From the NCBI GenBank assembly GCA_900467745.1, contig UBQW01000051.1, positions 1-64,000 of the forward strand: 64,000 nt of DNA, in the 5' to 3' direction. This DNA is from Hyphomicrobiales bacterium (GTDB taxonomy: Bacteria > Pseudomonadota > Alphaproteobacteria > Rhizobiales > Rhizobiaceae). A program made the position numbers and the translations under genes. This document shows positions 34,507 to 44,400 of this stretch, in pieces (within the stretch, counting starts at the first letter, position 1; every line of letters starts with the position of its first letter). The notes below the pieces were generated by a model. It had not been told where the DNA came from. It made no database searches and saw only the letters and a list, made by a program, of their open reading frames with translations.

Positions 34507-34968
34507 TGTCGTATTCCTTTTCTCGTGTTCGGGCCGCGCCCATCGCGGTCTCGATGGCGGTCGCAAAGACCGGTGACGATCGGACCGCACCTGATAAGGC
34601 CGGAATGAAATGGAGGGCGGCAACTGCCACTTTTGTTAGTGGGAGAGGAATGGCGGCGCAGCCGACAGGGGTAAGAAAAGTGGTCGTGGCCGTTGCGGGA
34701 AAACGATCGAGGCGCAGCCGGTCTCCGGTCAGACATGCCTCATCGAGCTCGCAGATGGGTTGCCGGAAACTCCGACGGGAAGGGATATGGCAGTGGCGCC
34801 CTGCCGCAGTTGCCTCGGTCAGGAATGGTAGCCTGTGCCCTGCCCCACTTGCACCGCCTTCGTTGCCTGCTTCAATTAGGAAAACGAGCTCCACGCAGAT
34901 ATCGGCCGGCTTGTCCAAGACGCCTCGTGCGATATCGTTGCACCCGCGAATCGTAGCCTGGAGAACCA
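34507..34968. other. non-coding region upstream of the DUF736 gene
   Basis: No convincing gene on either strand. It contains the 17-base motif at 34624-34640 and should hold the divergent promoters of the DUF736 gene and the 62-residue gene at 34969. Confidence 0.5.
34624..34640 (+). promoter_or_regulatory. 17-base shared motif, copy 4 (upstream of DUF736)
   Basis: CTGCCACTTTTGTTAGT, two mismatches from the copy at 8298. It is outside genes, 118 bases before the DUF736 ATG. Confidence 0.5.
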
Positions 34969-35157
34969 ATGCGTCAGCAGACAAAGCCGTTCATCGTCGA
35001 ACGCAAACCGTCCCGTAAACCCAAACCCGACGCTGCGAAACCGTCGATCTGGGGAAGGCTGGATGCTGACATTGCACGAGGTCTCCAACAACAATTGAAT
35101 GGGGACCAGCGAGATACGGATCACGCGGCCACCACCGGTGGTGACGACCGCGCTTGA
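34969..35157 (+). CDS. small basic plasmid protein
   Basis: 62 residues. TGGAGAA precedes the ATG. The sequence KPFIVERKPSRKPKPDAAKP, then SIWGRLDADIARGLQQQL resembles short basic proteins that often accompany ArdC-type genes on rhizobial plasmids. Its end nearly meets the end of the convergent ardC-like gene. Function unknown. Confidence 0.6.
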   Translation: MRQQTKPFIVERKPSRKPKPDAAKPSIWGRLDADIARGLQQQLNGDQRDTDHAATTGGDDRA

Positions 35158-35160
35158 GCA

Positions 35161-36084
35161 TTAGGCCGCAGCCATCAAATCCGCTTCCGGCTGTAGGGAA
35201 TGCAGAAAGCTCACTGCCCGCTGCGCATGGGCGGCCGCCTGGAAAATTGCTCGCTTGTCGTTGGCCAGCACCGATAGCCACGTCTGCAGATACGATGCAT
35301 GATCCGGCCGCGGCTCAAGTTCCGGCGCGATACCGAGGTCAGCGCACAGGAAGCAGCTGCCGAGTTCGGCAATAAGTTCTTCTCGCGCGCGCTCCGTCCG
35401 GTCCTTGGCATAGCGGGACAGGTCACGTCCCACGCGATGCGCTGCCGCTGTCCAGTGCGTCGCCTCATGACTGAGGACGGCCGAGTACCCGGCAGCATCG
35501 CGAAACGCCTCGAAGGGCGGCATCTGGATATAGTCCATGACGGGCGAATAGTAGGCTTGATTGCCACCATGCCGAATGACTGCGCCGGTATTGCGGAAGA
35601 AGCGATCGGCACTCTCGATCCGCTCGATCGGATCAAGAACCTTGGCCGGCGGCGCGTAATAGCTGTCGGGCAAACCCTCGATCTGCTCAACGTTGAACAC
35701 TGAATAGGCCTTCAGGAACGGGATCTCCCGATCGACCTCATTGCCGTTACCATCCGCCTCCGACTTCGTGAAGCGGCTGGCGAAGACGACGGTCGAGCCG
35801 GTCTCGCCCTTGCGCACGGCCCCGCCCAGTTCGAGCGCCTGCTTGAAGGTCATCCACATCGACGAGGCGAAGCCGCGCGACATCTGCTCCGACCACAAAA
35901 GAAGTACGTTCATGCCCGAGTAGGGAAGGCCATTGTGGCGCACCGGCCGGCTGATACGACCATTGGTGTTGGCGGCGCTCCACGGCTTCATCCAGGGGCG
36001 GACGCCTTGTTCGAGATCCTCGACAATCCGATCGGTGATCCGCGCATAGATGTCGACGCGGTTGGAATCCGTTTTCCTGCTCAT
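35161..36084 (-). CDS. ardC: ArdC-like antirestriction protein
   Basis: 307 residues. The N-terminal ssDNA-binding domain (DUF1738) has DIYARITDRIVEDLEQGVRP, PWMKPW and PYSGMNVLLLW. The C-terminal zincin-like domain carries SHEATHW, an HExxH motif near residue 205, and GIAPELEPRPDHASYLQTWL. ArdC proteins protect incoming single-stranded plasmid DNA from restriction. The ATG at 36084 has GGAGAAAG upstream. A hairpin at 36102-36122 precedes the ribosome site. The position in the predicted leading region fits early expression in the recipient. Confidence 0.92.
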   Translation of the reverse strand: MSRKTDSNRVDIYARITDRIVEDLEQGVRPWMKPWSAANTNGRISRPVRHNGLPYSGMNVLLLWSEQMSRGFASSMWMTFKQALELGGAVRKGETGSTVVFASRFTKSEADGNGNEVDREIPFLKAYSVFNVEQIEGLPDSYYAPPAKVLDPIERIESADRFFRNTGAVIRHGGNQAYYSPVMDYIQMPPFEAFRDAAGYSAVLSHEATHWTAAAHRVGRDLSRYAKDRTERAREELIAELGSCFLCADLGIAPELEPRPDHASYLQTWLSVLANDKRAIFQAAAHAQRAVSFLHSLQPEADLMAAA

Positions 36085-36101
36085 GACTTCTTTCTCCATC
36101 A

Positions 36102-36122
36102 GGACAGCGCCTATCGCTGTCC
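36102..36122 (-). promoter_or_regulatory. hairpin just upstream of the ardC ribosome site
   Basis: GGACAGCG and CGCTGTCC form a perfect eight-base stem with a five-base loop, 17 bases before the ATG on the minus strand. The ribosome site itself is not in the stem. It could be an operator or an mRNA 5' structure. Confidence 0.4.
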
Positions 36123-36289
36123 GTCACGGAGGTCCGAAGTCAGGGGCCGATGGTGTGGCCATGCACCGGAACGGCCGCAACAGCGTGGAGGACGGCAAAG
36201 CCGTTGCATGGGCACCCGGCTCCTGCAGGACCGCCGAGCGGGACGGGCCGCGATAGGCGCGTCTCCAGTTTTCCTTTTCGGCATGAAAA

Positions 36290-36316
36290 AAGGCCGGCGC
36301 TGTAAGCACCGGCCTT
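36290..36316 (-). terminator. intrinsic terminator downstream of the 195-residue gene
   Basis: AAGGCCGG (36290-36297) and CCGGCCTT (36309-36316) are perfect arms, extended inward by GC/GC pairs. On the minus strand the hairpin runs into TTTTTT. It ends the gene at 36358-36945. Confidence 0.8.
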
Positions 36317-36357
36317 GGACCAGGAAACGAAGGCGGGGTGCGACCCCGCCAAGTGCG

Positions 36358-36945
36358 TCATCCGAATGCAGCCATCTGAACTTCCGCCGCTTTGCGGTCG
36401 AGCGATGCGCCCGGGTTTTCGACCCGCCGGTCGAAGGGCTTCCAGGTCTCACCGACGACCTGTTCATAGGCCGCCACCGCGCCCTCGGCTGCCATGCGCA
36501 GCGCGTGGGATTGGATACCCATGTCAGCCGCGAATTCCCGCTTGCGCTGTGCGGCGCTGTCATAGCCGACCGGACCGTCGAGATCCTCGTCGCGGGCATC
36601 GTTGGATGCCTTGGCTGTTGCATCGCGCGCCTCGGTGACGGCGCGGGAGTAAAACTGCCCGGCGCCATGCGCCGATCCGACGAAGGCCCCGACGATGCGC
36701 TGCAGATGGATCTGCATGGCCTTCTCGCCCAAGCCTTCGGAGAGGCTGTCGGCGGTTTCGACGATCAGCCGCTCATGCAGGCTGCGGATGCCTTCGCTGT
36801 CGACGACCGTGGTGCCGAAGCTTTCGGCGATCTTGAGTGCCTGGGCGGTGTCTGGGCAGGAGAGTCGGACCATTTCGAGGGTGGCTCCTTTGCGGAGTTG
36901 CGAGACCCGTCCATTAGAGCGGTTTGGAGCTGCGGGCTTGGCCAT
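36358..36945 (-). CDS. conserved plasmid hypothetical protein
   Basis: 195 residues from the ATG at 36945 (AAGGAAGGAACA upstream). It is mostly helical and charged, with LHERLIVETADSLSEGLGEK, then AMQIHLQRIVGAFVGSAHGA. No catalytic motif or membrane segment is visible. It is found in the ArdC-ParB-helicase block typical of rhizobial conjugative plasmids. I do not recognise a function. A long hairpin lies 118 bases upstream. Confidence 0.65.
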   Translation of the reverse strand: MAKPAAPNRSNGRVSQLRKGATLEMVRLSCPDTAQALKIAESFGTTVVDSEGIRSLHERLIVETADSLSEGLGEKAMQIHLQRIVGAFVGSAHGAGQFYSRAVTEARDATAKASNDARDEDLDGPVGYDSAAQRKREFAADMGIQSHALRMAAEGAVAAYEQVVGETWKPFDRRVENPGASLDRKAAEVQMAAFG

Positions 36946-37328
36946 GTCTGTTCCTTCCTTGGCTGCCGAAGCGGTTCCGGCCCGTGCCGGTCTGCCCTTC
37001 GATGCGGACGACCAGAACCGGCAAAGGATGGGCGGCTTCACAGGTCCGATCCGGCTGAACCAGCAGGGCAGGTTTGCGGGCCAGCAGGTTTTGACCTGCT
37101 TGGGACCGCGGGCCTGCCCTGCGCAGAGAAGCTGGATCGGCCGCCACGCGGCGCGACAGCGGCCTTGAAACGCCCGGCCGCCGGTTCAGACCGCAGCGAA
37201 CAAGAAGGGCAGTCCGGCACGGGTTCGATGCCAAGGCCGAGCGATAAGAAGGATCCATGGCCGAGCGCGCCACGCCGACAGCATCGGAGCCTGCAAGTCC
37301 ATAACGAGCGCCTTCGTCTCGGGTCCGC
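36946..37328. other. non-coding region containing a long hairpin
   Basis: GC-rich, with no convincing gene. It contains the near-perfect 60-base hairpin at 37063-37122, described separately. Confidence 0.5.
37063..37122. repeat. long near-perfect hairpin (60 bases)
   Basis: Outer arms of ten bases (37063-37072 with 37113-37122), a G-T-containing seven-base segment, two more pairs, and an inner AGCAGGT/ACCTGCT stem (37083-37089 with 37094-37100) around TTTG. In total about 26 pairs with one mismatch and a two-base bulge. It has no T-tract, so it is not a normal terminator. It could be a single-strand promoter/primer site, a structured RNA or a protein-binding palindrome. Confidence 0.65.
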
Positions 37329-37640
37329 CTATGTCGCCGAAAGATCCACCGGCTCATGGTCGCCCCGCTTGGAATCCTCGATGACCTGCTCTTCCATCGC
37401 CAGTCTGCAGGCGATCACGTCGAGTTCTATCCAACGCTCGAAGGTGAGGCGGCCGACGAGCTCCTGATGATAAAGCCGAGGCCCTGTTCGACGGCGCGCC
37501 CGGCTCCGCACTTTAGCCGTGGTCAACTGTCTGCCGGCGCGCGCCGCAATCTGCCGGGTCAGGCATTCGAGATGCCACTGGGCCTCGCACGGGGCGGCGA
37601 TTGCTTTCGCCAGCGTTTTAGAGGCGCGGATATCGATCAT
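37329..37640 (-). CDS. small hypothetical protein coupled to the DUF7007 gene
   Basis: 103 residues. Its ATG overlaps the stop of the upstream DUF7007 gene (ATGA), and GGGGGAT lies upstream, so translation is probably coupled. The sequence is basic in the middle (KVRSRARRRTGPRLYHQELV) and acidic at the end. No family recognised. Confidence 0.55.
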   Translation of the reverse strand: MIDIRASKTLAKAIAAPCEAQWHLECLTRQIAARAGRQLTTAKVRSRARRRTGPRLYHQELVGRLTFERWIELDVIACRLAMEEQVIEDSKRGDHEPVDLSAT

Positions 37641-38530
37641 GTCGCATCCCCCAGGCTTCGCCAACCGATGAAGGACGACGGCCCCTCATATTCAACGTGG
37701 CGCGCGAGATCGATGACAAAGCCGAACCGGCCGCGCTCCGCATACTCGTCGCTCGGGATCAAGAACCGGCGCTCCTCGCCATCACGGACATGGGACCCGC
37801 CGACCGTCGCCACGACCTCGGTCATGGCCGGGTGCTGGTCGGACAAGATTGCGGAGGTGACGACGAAGTCGTTCCTGTGACCTTGGTCGAACGCCCGGCG
37901 GTCCTTGGCCCAGCTCTCTCTCCCGGCTAGCACACACTGGTGGATCGTTTCCCAGGCATCCGGCCAAGTGTTTCGGATGGTCTTTTTGGCCATCGACCGC
38001 TCATAGGCGGTGAACAGATCCGGGAAGGTAACCGCCACGATCGCCCATTCGCAATCCTCTTCATACCAGGGCGTATCCTTCCGCAGCAGGGGATGGATCT
38101 TGGCGTTGCGATCGGCAGAGAGGTGGAAACCCCCGTGCCCCGCCGTCATGTGGACCACAACGCCGTCGGCATAGGTGACCGCCATCTGCGACCCGCCCCA
38201 TGGGGTGCTGGCCGACATGCGGGTCCGCACGCGGTTCAGCTTGGCAAGATCGCGCCTATGTCCTGCAGTCTCCGTGACGCGCGCTCGGAATTCGGCTTCG
38301 TCGGCCAGCCGACCGTCATGCCCGACGAAGTCCACGCGCGTCAGTTCCGCAAGTGGTCGTCGAACAGCGACAGCGCTTGCCAGAAATACAGAGCCGCTGG
38401 GTGAAGTGACCATGGCAAAAACCAGGTCATCGATGCGGGCGACGGGCAAGCCGTCCGCGCTAGTGGAGAACTCCACCCCCGAAAATTCGGGGGTGGTCGC
38501 TGCCATGTTCGATTGGAGGGCTGCGGTCAT
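37637..38530 (-). CDS. DUF7007 domain protein
   Basis: 297 residues. STPWGGSQMAVTYADGVVVH, then TAGHGGFHLSADRNAKIHP and YEEDCEWAIVAVTFPDLF are typical of the plasmid DUF7007 family. It overlaps the ParB-like gene by four bases (ATGA) at its start and the 103-residue gene at its end, so all three appear co-translated. The conserved His-rich centre hints at a metal or nucleic-acid role, which is unproven. Confidence 0.8.
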   Translation of the reverse strand: MTAALQSNMAATTPEFSGVEFSTSADGLPVARIDDLVFAMVTSPSGSVFLASAVAVRRPLAELTRVDFVGHDGRLADEAEFRARVTETAGHRRDLAKLNRVRTRMSASTPWGGSQMAVTYADGVVVHMTAGHGGFHLSADRNAKIHPLLRKDTPWYEEDCEWAIVAVTFPDLFTAYERSMAKKTIRNTWPDAWETIHQCVLAGRESWAKDRRAFDQGHRNDFVVTSAILSDQHPAMTEVVATVGGSHVRDGEERRFLIPSDEYAERGRFGFVIDLARHVEYEGPSSFIGWRSLGDAT

Positions 38531-40284
38531 GCTGCGTCCCTCTGATCGAAGCCGGCGTCTTGCTCTTCGTGGTCAGAAAAATCTGCATCCTGCAGATCGT
38601 CCTGATCCGCAGCCTCGTCGAAGTGCCCTTCCTGGTCCTCGGCTGGGTCGTCAACATGATCGCCACCGTCGTCTTGCGAGGCCGCGCCGACAATATCCGT
38701 AGCTGAGCTCGCCCGGATCCAGTCGAGCAACTCGTCGGCTGGCGGGGCGAAGCGCGCCGAAGAATGGACGAAGTGCTCGTTCGCGAAATGCTCGACGAGC
38801 GCTGCACGGGTTTCACGAACCTTGGGCCGAGGCTGCACGGATGCCTCGGCGCATGATGCTTCCAATGCCTGGCGGGACAAGCACAGGAGGAACTCCTCCG
38901 AGCCCATGTTCGGCAGGAATTTATCGGCTCCGATAGCCTCGCCGGCGATGCGTGAGACCATGCCGCTGTTCGACATGCCGCGGCGGCACGATAGAACTTC
39001 GATCAGCACCGAGCGGACGGCGACCCTAAGCGTGTCCTGATCGAATGCGAGCTTGCCATGCTCATCGAACAGGGCGACGGCATGGCGCGTGAAACGCTTG
39101 CCGCCGTAGAAGGTCCCATCTGCACCGGAGTCGACGCGAACATTCTGCCCGGCGAAGGCCAAAACCAACAGCGCCATTAGCATGTTATCCTCGATCGGCG
39201 CGCGGCCGAGCGCATCATGGAGCGCGTCGGTGCGGAAATCCCCGATCATGTCATGGCCCTTCTGGGTGACATCGGGGCGAACCTTCGGCGATGCGATCGC
39301 ATCGCCGTCATCGTTGCTCGCGGCGGATTCGGCTGCTCCAGCGCCCTTCGGTTTTGCCGCCTCGGGCATGCGGTAATGGACCGTCTGAACCTTGCCATCG
39401 CGATCGAGATAGAGCGCCGTATGGTCGGACTTGGACGGTTTGCCATAGACTTGCGCCGCTTTCTTCGGCAGCTCGGGCTGACCCCAGCTGTTGACCTCGA
39501 CGATGGCGCCACGCTTGGGAAGGTTGGCGGTCATCCACTCATGCTGGGCGCCGAGAAAGCCTTCGACATTGGTTGTGTAGCGACCGTCCTGGTCGGCTGG
39601 CGCGAAGAGGTCTTCGACCCACTCGATCCCGTAGGCTTGAGCCAGATCGTCACCGAAGCTCGCGTCCCGGGCATACATGCGCTTCTTCGTGAGCGCATTG
39701 GCGATCTGCCACCACGGAGCGGTGTCGCCCTTCTTCGGCTTATGCGCCTTCCAGACCTCCTTCTGGTCGATCTGACCGGCGGCGGCAATGATCCGCAGCT
39801 GCTGCTCAGACGGCATGTCGCCCAGCGCCATCTGTTCGAGCATGGCCGGCAGGACATTGGCGAGCAGACGCAGCTTGCGGATCTGGCGGACGGGAAGCGC
39901 GAGGGCGACCGCAATCGCTTCCTCGGTCCAGCCGAGCGCAACGAGACGCTCGATGCCGCGCCACTGATCCACGGGGTTGAGCGCTTCGCGAACCGAGTTT
40001 TCGACCATCGAGCGCATGGCGCCATTGTCGTTGGCGGCATCCACGACAAGAATTTCGATCTCTTCCAGGCCGGCGGCGATAGCCAGTCGCACGCGACGAT
40101 GTCCGGCGTCGATGATATAGCCGTTTCCGCCATCGGTTTCGGGGGCAACAACCGGCGGCTGGACGATGCCGACGGCCTTGATCGTCGCCAACATCAACGC
40201 ATCAGCCTGCGGCGACGACTTCGACTGACGCATCCGGTCAGGGTTTTCCTTCAGTGCACGCGGGTCAACCTTCATGATCTGCAT
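38527..40284 (-). CDS. ParB/Spo0J-family nuclease-like plasmid protein
   Basis: 585 residues from the ATG at 40284 (AAAGGAAAG upstream). The ParB N-terminal domain has VQPPVVAPETDGGNGYIIDA, then GHRRVRLAIAAGLEEIE and the ENSVREALNPVDQWR helix, followed by an HTH region. The long C-terminus ends in a very acidic, Asp/Gln-rich tail. It is distinct from RepB (335 residues) and probably not the partition protein. Such large ParB-like proteins are common in the leading regions of rhizobial plasmids; KorB-like regulation or ssDNA processing are possible roles. Confidence 0.85.
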   Translation of the reverse strand: MQIMKVDPRALKENPDRMRQSKSSPQADALMLATIKAVGIVQPPVVAPETDGGNGYIIDAGHRRVRLAIAAGLEEIEILVVDAANDNGAMRSMVENSVREALNPVDQWRGIERLVALGWTEEAIAVALALPVRQIRKLRLLANVLPAMLEQMALGDMPSEQQLRIIAAAGQIDQKEVWKAHKPKKGDTAPWWQIANALTKKRMYARDASFGDDLAQAYGIEWVEDLFAPADQDGRYTTNVEGFLGAQHEWMTANLPKRGAIVEVNSWGQPELPKKAAQVYGKPSKSDHTALYLDRDGKVQTVHYRMPEAAKPKGAGAAESAASNDDGDAIASPKVRPDVTQKGHDMIGDFRTDALHDALGRAPIEDNMLMALLVLAFAGQNVRVDSGADGTFYGGKRFTRHAVALFDEHGKLAFDQDTLRVAVRSVLIEVLSCRRGMSNSGMVSRIAGEAIGADKFLPNMGSEEFLLCLSRQALEASCAEASVQPRPKVRETRAALVEHFANEHFVHSSARFAPPADELLDWIRASSATDIVGAASQDDGGDHVDDPAEDQEGHFDEAADQDDLQDADFSDHEEQDAGFDQRDAA

Positions 40285-40612
40285 GATGTCTTTCCTTTCG
40301 GGAGAGTTCCGGGCCGGCGCCTTGCCAGCCCATCCTGTCTTCATCTTTTCTCGAAGACACCTCCCGGACCGCCGAGCGGCCGGACTGCGGCAACTGCGGC
40401 CGAGCATCCCTGTTGGGAAGTTCAAGCGGGGCTGCCAGCCCTGCGAAGAACAAGCGGCCGGGATGGCGCAGGCGGCGGTTGAGCGACAGCGTCGGCAGGA
40501 GGACCGATCTGCGACGGGTTCATCCCTCCCTCTTTTCAGTTCTCACTTATCAATTCGAAGCTGGGCGCGAAGATAATTGGATGCGGCAGCAGCCGTACGT
40601 CGCGAGGATCGC
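40285..40612. other. non-coding region upstream of the ParB-like gene
   Basis: About 330 bases with short GC-rich inverted repeats and no convincing gene. It must contain the ParB-like gene promoter. Confidence 0.5.
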
Positions 40613-40840
40613 CTAAGCTCGCCGCCCAAGAAGGGCCAGCGCGTCAGCCATCATATGCTTCAAGATGACCTTCCTGCTTTCCGGTCCGGCAGAAGCAGCT
40701 TTAGGGATCGCAACGGTAGAAGGCGATGGATTGATGGTTTCGGAAGGTGAGACCGGAAGCGGCTGTTCGACCAGGGCGGCGACAACGACGTGCGTGACCG
40801 TTGTCTCATCCGCCAAGCGGGTGCGGTCAAGATGCAGCAC
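40613..40840 (-). CDS. possible small hypothetical protein
   Basis: 75 residues from a GTG at 40840. GGAGG lies 14 bases upstream, rather far. The C-terminus ESRKVILKHMMADALALLGR looks like a folded helix; the centre is Pro/Ser-rich. It sits just after a strong minus-strand terminator. Real but unassignable, or possibly chance. Confidence 0.4.
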   Translation of the reverse strand: MLHLDRTRLADETTVTHVVVAALVEQPLPVSPSETINPSPSTVAIPKAASAGPESRKVILKHMMADALALLGRRA

Positions 40841-40867
40841 CGGATTTGCGGTCGCCTCCGAAATAAA

Positions 40868-40897
40868 AAGGCGCTCTACCCGTGAGGGGAGCGCCTT
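40868..40897 (-). terminator. intrinsic terminator (minus strand)
   Basis: AAGGCGCTC and GAGCGCCTT form a perfect nine-base stem. On the minus strand the hairpin is followed by TTTATTT. It would stop read-through from the helicase operon before the ParB-like gene. Confidence 0.75.
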
Positions 40898-41066
40898 CTT
40901 CTGTATCCCGGGACTATGTCAAACGCTGCGGCGATTGCAGCGAGCAGGACATCGTCTCATCGGGAAGTGATGCTCAGATATTGTTGACGACGAGAGATTT
41001 CAAGTCGCGATCTGGTTTGCTGCCTGATAGATCTCCCCGCGCATCAGAAACGCCAGGCAAAACAGC

Positions 41067-41243
41067 ATGAGCACAGATCCCGAGACCCGCAGAGCCATCG
41101 CGCAGCGCGCGATCGATCGGGCGGCAGCCCGTGAGCGCTACCTTAATATACTCGCGCTCCGGAAGGCCGAGCGGGAGAGCCTGCGCAAAAGCCGCCTAGG
41201 CATAGGCTCCTCGGAATCGTCGGCCGAGGCGAACGAAGAATAA
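41067..41243 (+). CDS. small charged hypothetical protein
   Basis: 58 residues. STDPETRRAIAQRAIDRAAA then RERYLNILALRKAERESLRK is one long charged helix. The ribosome site is weak (CAGG). It is too short for a family assignment. Its end abuts the terminator of the helicase gene. Confidence 0.4.
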   Translation: MSTDPETRRAIAQRAIDRAAARERYLNILALRKAERESLRKSRLGIGSSESSAEANEE

Positions 41244-41248
41244 AAAAA

Positions 41249-41274
41249 ATGGGCCTGCGGAAACCGCGGCCCAT
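41249..41274 (-). terminator. intrinsic terminator of the methyltransferase-helicase gene
   Basis: ATGGGCC (41249-41255) and GGCCCAT (41268-41274), with an inner GCGG/CCGC stem and AAA loop. The minus strand continues TTTTTTTATTC. Confidence 0.85.
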
Positions 41275-41407
41275 GAAGTGTGGAGATCTAAACCTCCAGA
41301 GGGGAACAGCTGCTGCGACGGAACTGGGAGGTGACCGCCATGTGCATCAGCTGAAGGCGTTATGCCCGAATTTTGACCAACAGGAAAACATTTATTGTGC
41401 AACGCAG

Positions 41408-44400
41408 CTATGCAGCGGCCGCGACGGTCTCGTTGTCCAGATCTGCAGCGAGTTGAGCCTCGATTGCCTGCAGCTTCAGCCGCTTATCCTTCAGGTCGTC
41501 TGCGAACGCGAAAGCGCCTCCGTCTCGCGAGCGGTAGGAAACCAATCGCCGTTCGGCTTCTTCCAAACGCCGACGATACTGGTGCTGTTCCTCATCGAAG
41601 CCACTGAGCGCGTGCTCGAGCCGCGAGATGGCGCCTGATGGAGTGACCGTGATCGCCAGATCGATCTCGTAGTCGGCGCCCGTGCGCTGGAGCAGCGTCT
41701 CGTAACGATAGCCGTCGCCCTTGCCGAGCCGCTCGCCTTCATAGACGAGATCGAAACCGCCGACCGTCGCCAGATGGACCTCCCCCTCCTGTTGAAGCTG
41801 GAGCAGGGTGAGGATCTCTTTCATCAACGCCCGACCGGCCTCCTTGCGCTCTGCATATGCCTGGCCGAGCACCGTCATCGTGAAGGCATCGTCTGACATC
41901 GACTGTCGCCGCGTGATATTCTGGCCGATCTCATCGATCCGCCGGGTTGAGACTTCGATCTCACGCTTCGCATCACGCATCTGCCGGCGGACGGCATACT
42001 GATCGTCTTCGTGCGCCGCGCGAAGACGATCAAGCCGGACAATATCGGCTTCCAGGCCAGCCTTCTGCATAAGGCGCTCGTCGCCAGAGGCGATGGCCTT
42101 GGCCATGGCAAATTGGTTGGCAGCGCCTTCACCGATGTCTTCGAGCCGACGGATCGATGTGTCGCCGGACAGGGCCGCAGCGATAAACCGGGCCTTACGC
42201 TCGTTGTTCTGCCACATCGAGGCATCGAGCGAGCCTTCGGTAGCATAGGCGAAGATATCGACTTCCTCATGCTGGTTGCCCTGGCGGACGATCCGGCCCT
42301 CGCGCTGCTCGATCTGCGACGGCAACCACGGAACGTCGAGGTGGTGGAGGGCTTTTAGCCGAAGTTGGGCGTTGACCCCGGTGCCCATCGTCTCCGACGA
42401 ACCGATCAGGAAGCGGACCTTGCCGGCGCGGACATCGCCAAACAACTGCTGCTTGGCTTCAGTCTTCTTGTAGTCCTGCATGAATGCAATCTGCGACGCC
42501 GGCACGCCGAGCTGGACCAGCTCGTCCCTGATGAAGCGATAGGCCGAGAAGCCGCGGGACTTTTCGACATTGATCGTGCCGAGATCCGAGAAGATCATCT
42601 GCGCCGCGCCCGGAAGATCGAAGTCCTTGCCATCGGGGCGCCGGTAGATGGTATCGCCCGTTTCCTTCCAGATCCGATAGGCGTTGCGGACGAGAAGATT
42701 GAGCTTGTTGCCCTCCTCGTTCCCGGCTCCCGGCATCACGAAGCGCAGATCGATCGCGGCATGGCGGCCATCGGTGATAACTGACAGCAGGATGTCGTCG
42801 CCGGGCTTGGCCGGTCCATCACGCTGCTCGATCGCCTTGATGCGCGCATCGAGCACCTGCTGATAGGTCTTGAATAAAGCCGTGGGCTTGGCTGTCAGGA
42901 TCTGCCTACGGCCGGTCGAGATGTTGGGGATCTTCACATACTGCTTGAGATCCTCCGGCATCACGACATCGGCGAACGAGCGGAACATCGCGATCAGTTC
43001 AGGCACATTGACGAAGGAGGCGAAGCGGCTGACCGGCTTGTATTTGCCGGAAGGCTGGATCTCGAGTTCGGTGGTCGTATCGCCGAAGCAGGATGCCCAG
43101 GCATCGAACTCATGCAGTCCGCGCTCGGAGAGAGCCACATGGCCGAGCAGGCGCTGGATCGAGAACATCTCGCCGAGCGTATTGGTGATCGGCGTGCCGG
43201 AGGCAAGAACCAGGGCGCGGCCGGGATTTTTCGTCTCGATATACCGGGATTTGACGTAGAGATCCCAGGCGCGCTGCGAGCCGTTCGGGTCGATGCCTTT
43301 CAGCGTCGACATGTTGGTGGCGAAGGAGAGCTTGCGGAATTCCTGCGCCTCGTCGACGACGATCTGGTCGACGCCGATTTCCGAGATGGCCAGAAGATCA
43401 TCCTTACGGGTGGCGAGGCCTTCAAGCCGCTCCTGCAATCCCTCTTTCAGCCGCTCGAGGCGCTTGCGCGAGACGCGGTCTTCGCTGTCGACCTTGGTCA
43501 GCAGATCCTCGTAAAGCTGCAATTCGTCCTGGATCATCTGTTGCTCGAAGAGCGACGGCACGGCGATGAAGCGGAACGCCGAGTGAGTAATGATGATCGC
43601 ATCCCAGGTGGCGGTGGCAGCCCGCGATAGGAAGCGGGCGCGCTTCTCCTTGGTGAAGTTGGTCTCGTCGGCCACGAGGATATTGGCCGAGGGGTAGAGC
43701 GTCAAAAACTCGCGGGCCGCCTGCGCCAGGCAATGGCCGGGCACGACAAGCATCGCCTTTGCGATCAGGCCGAGCCGGCGCTGTTCCATGATGGCGGCGG
43801 CCATGGTCATTGTCTTGCCGGCCCCGACGGCATGGGCGAGATAGGTCGATCCATCGGCGATGACCCGCCAGATGCCGCGTTTCTGGTGTCCATAAAGAAC
43901 AAAGGCGCCTGAGGCGCCGGGAAGTTTGAGATGGCTGCCGTCGAATTTGCGCGGCGCGATATTGTTGAAGCGGTCATTGTAATCGCGCGCCAGCCGGTCG
44001 GTGCGATCGGGATCGGTCCAGACCCAGTCCTGGAATGCCTGCTTGATCCTCTGCAGCTTGTCGCGCGCGGCTTCGGTATCGACGACATTCAGCACCCGAC
44101 GCTCACCGTCGACATCCTTGAAGACGTCGAAGATCTGTGGGACCCGGCTGTTAAGGGCATCAGCGAGCAGTTCACCGGCATGGCGACGGCTGGTTCCCCA
44201 CTCTGACGTGCCGGCGGCCGAATATCCAAGCTGCCGAGCCTCCACCGTCCAGGATCCGAGCTCCGGCATATGGTGGATACGGATATCAGCCTGCATCTTC
44301 TCTTTCACGAATGCCACGACGTCGGAAGCCGGGATCCAGGGTGCGCCGAGACGGGCGGTGATGTCGGAGGGTCGGAGATCGGCCGGCTGAACATCCTGAA

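Noticed and set aside
35935..37467. 510-codon plus-strand frame
   Set aside because: It runs antisense across ardC, the 195-residue gene and a terminator hairpin; no ribosome site and no known domain.
39217..40482. 421-codon plus-strand frame
   Set aside because: Antisense shadow of the ParB-like gene.
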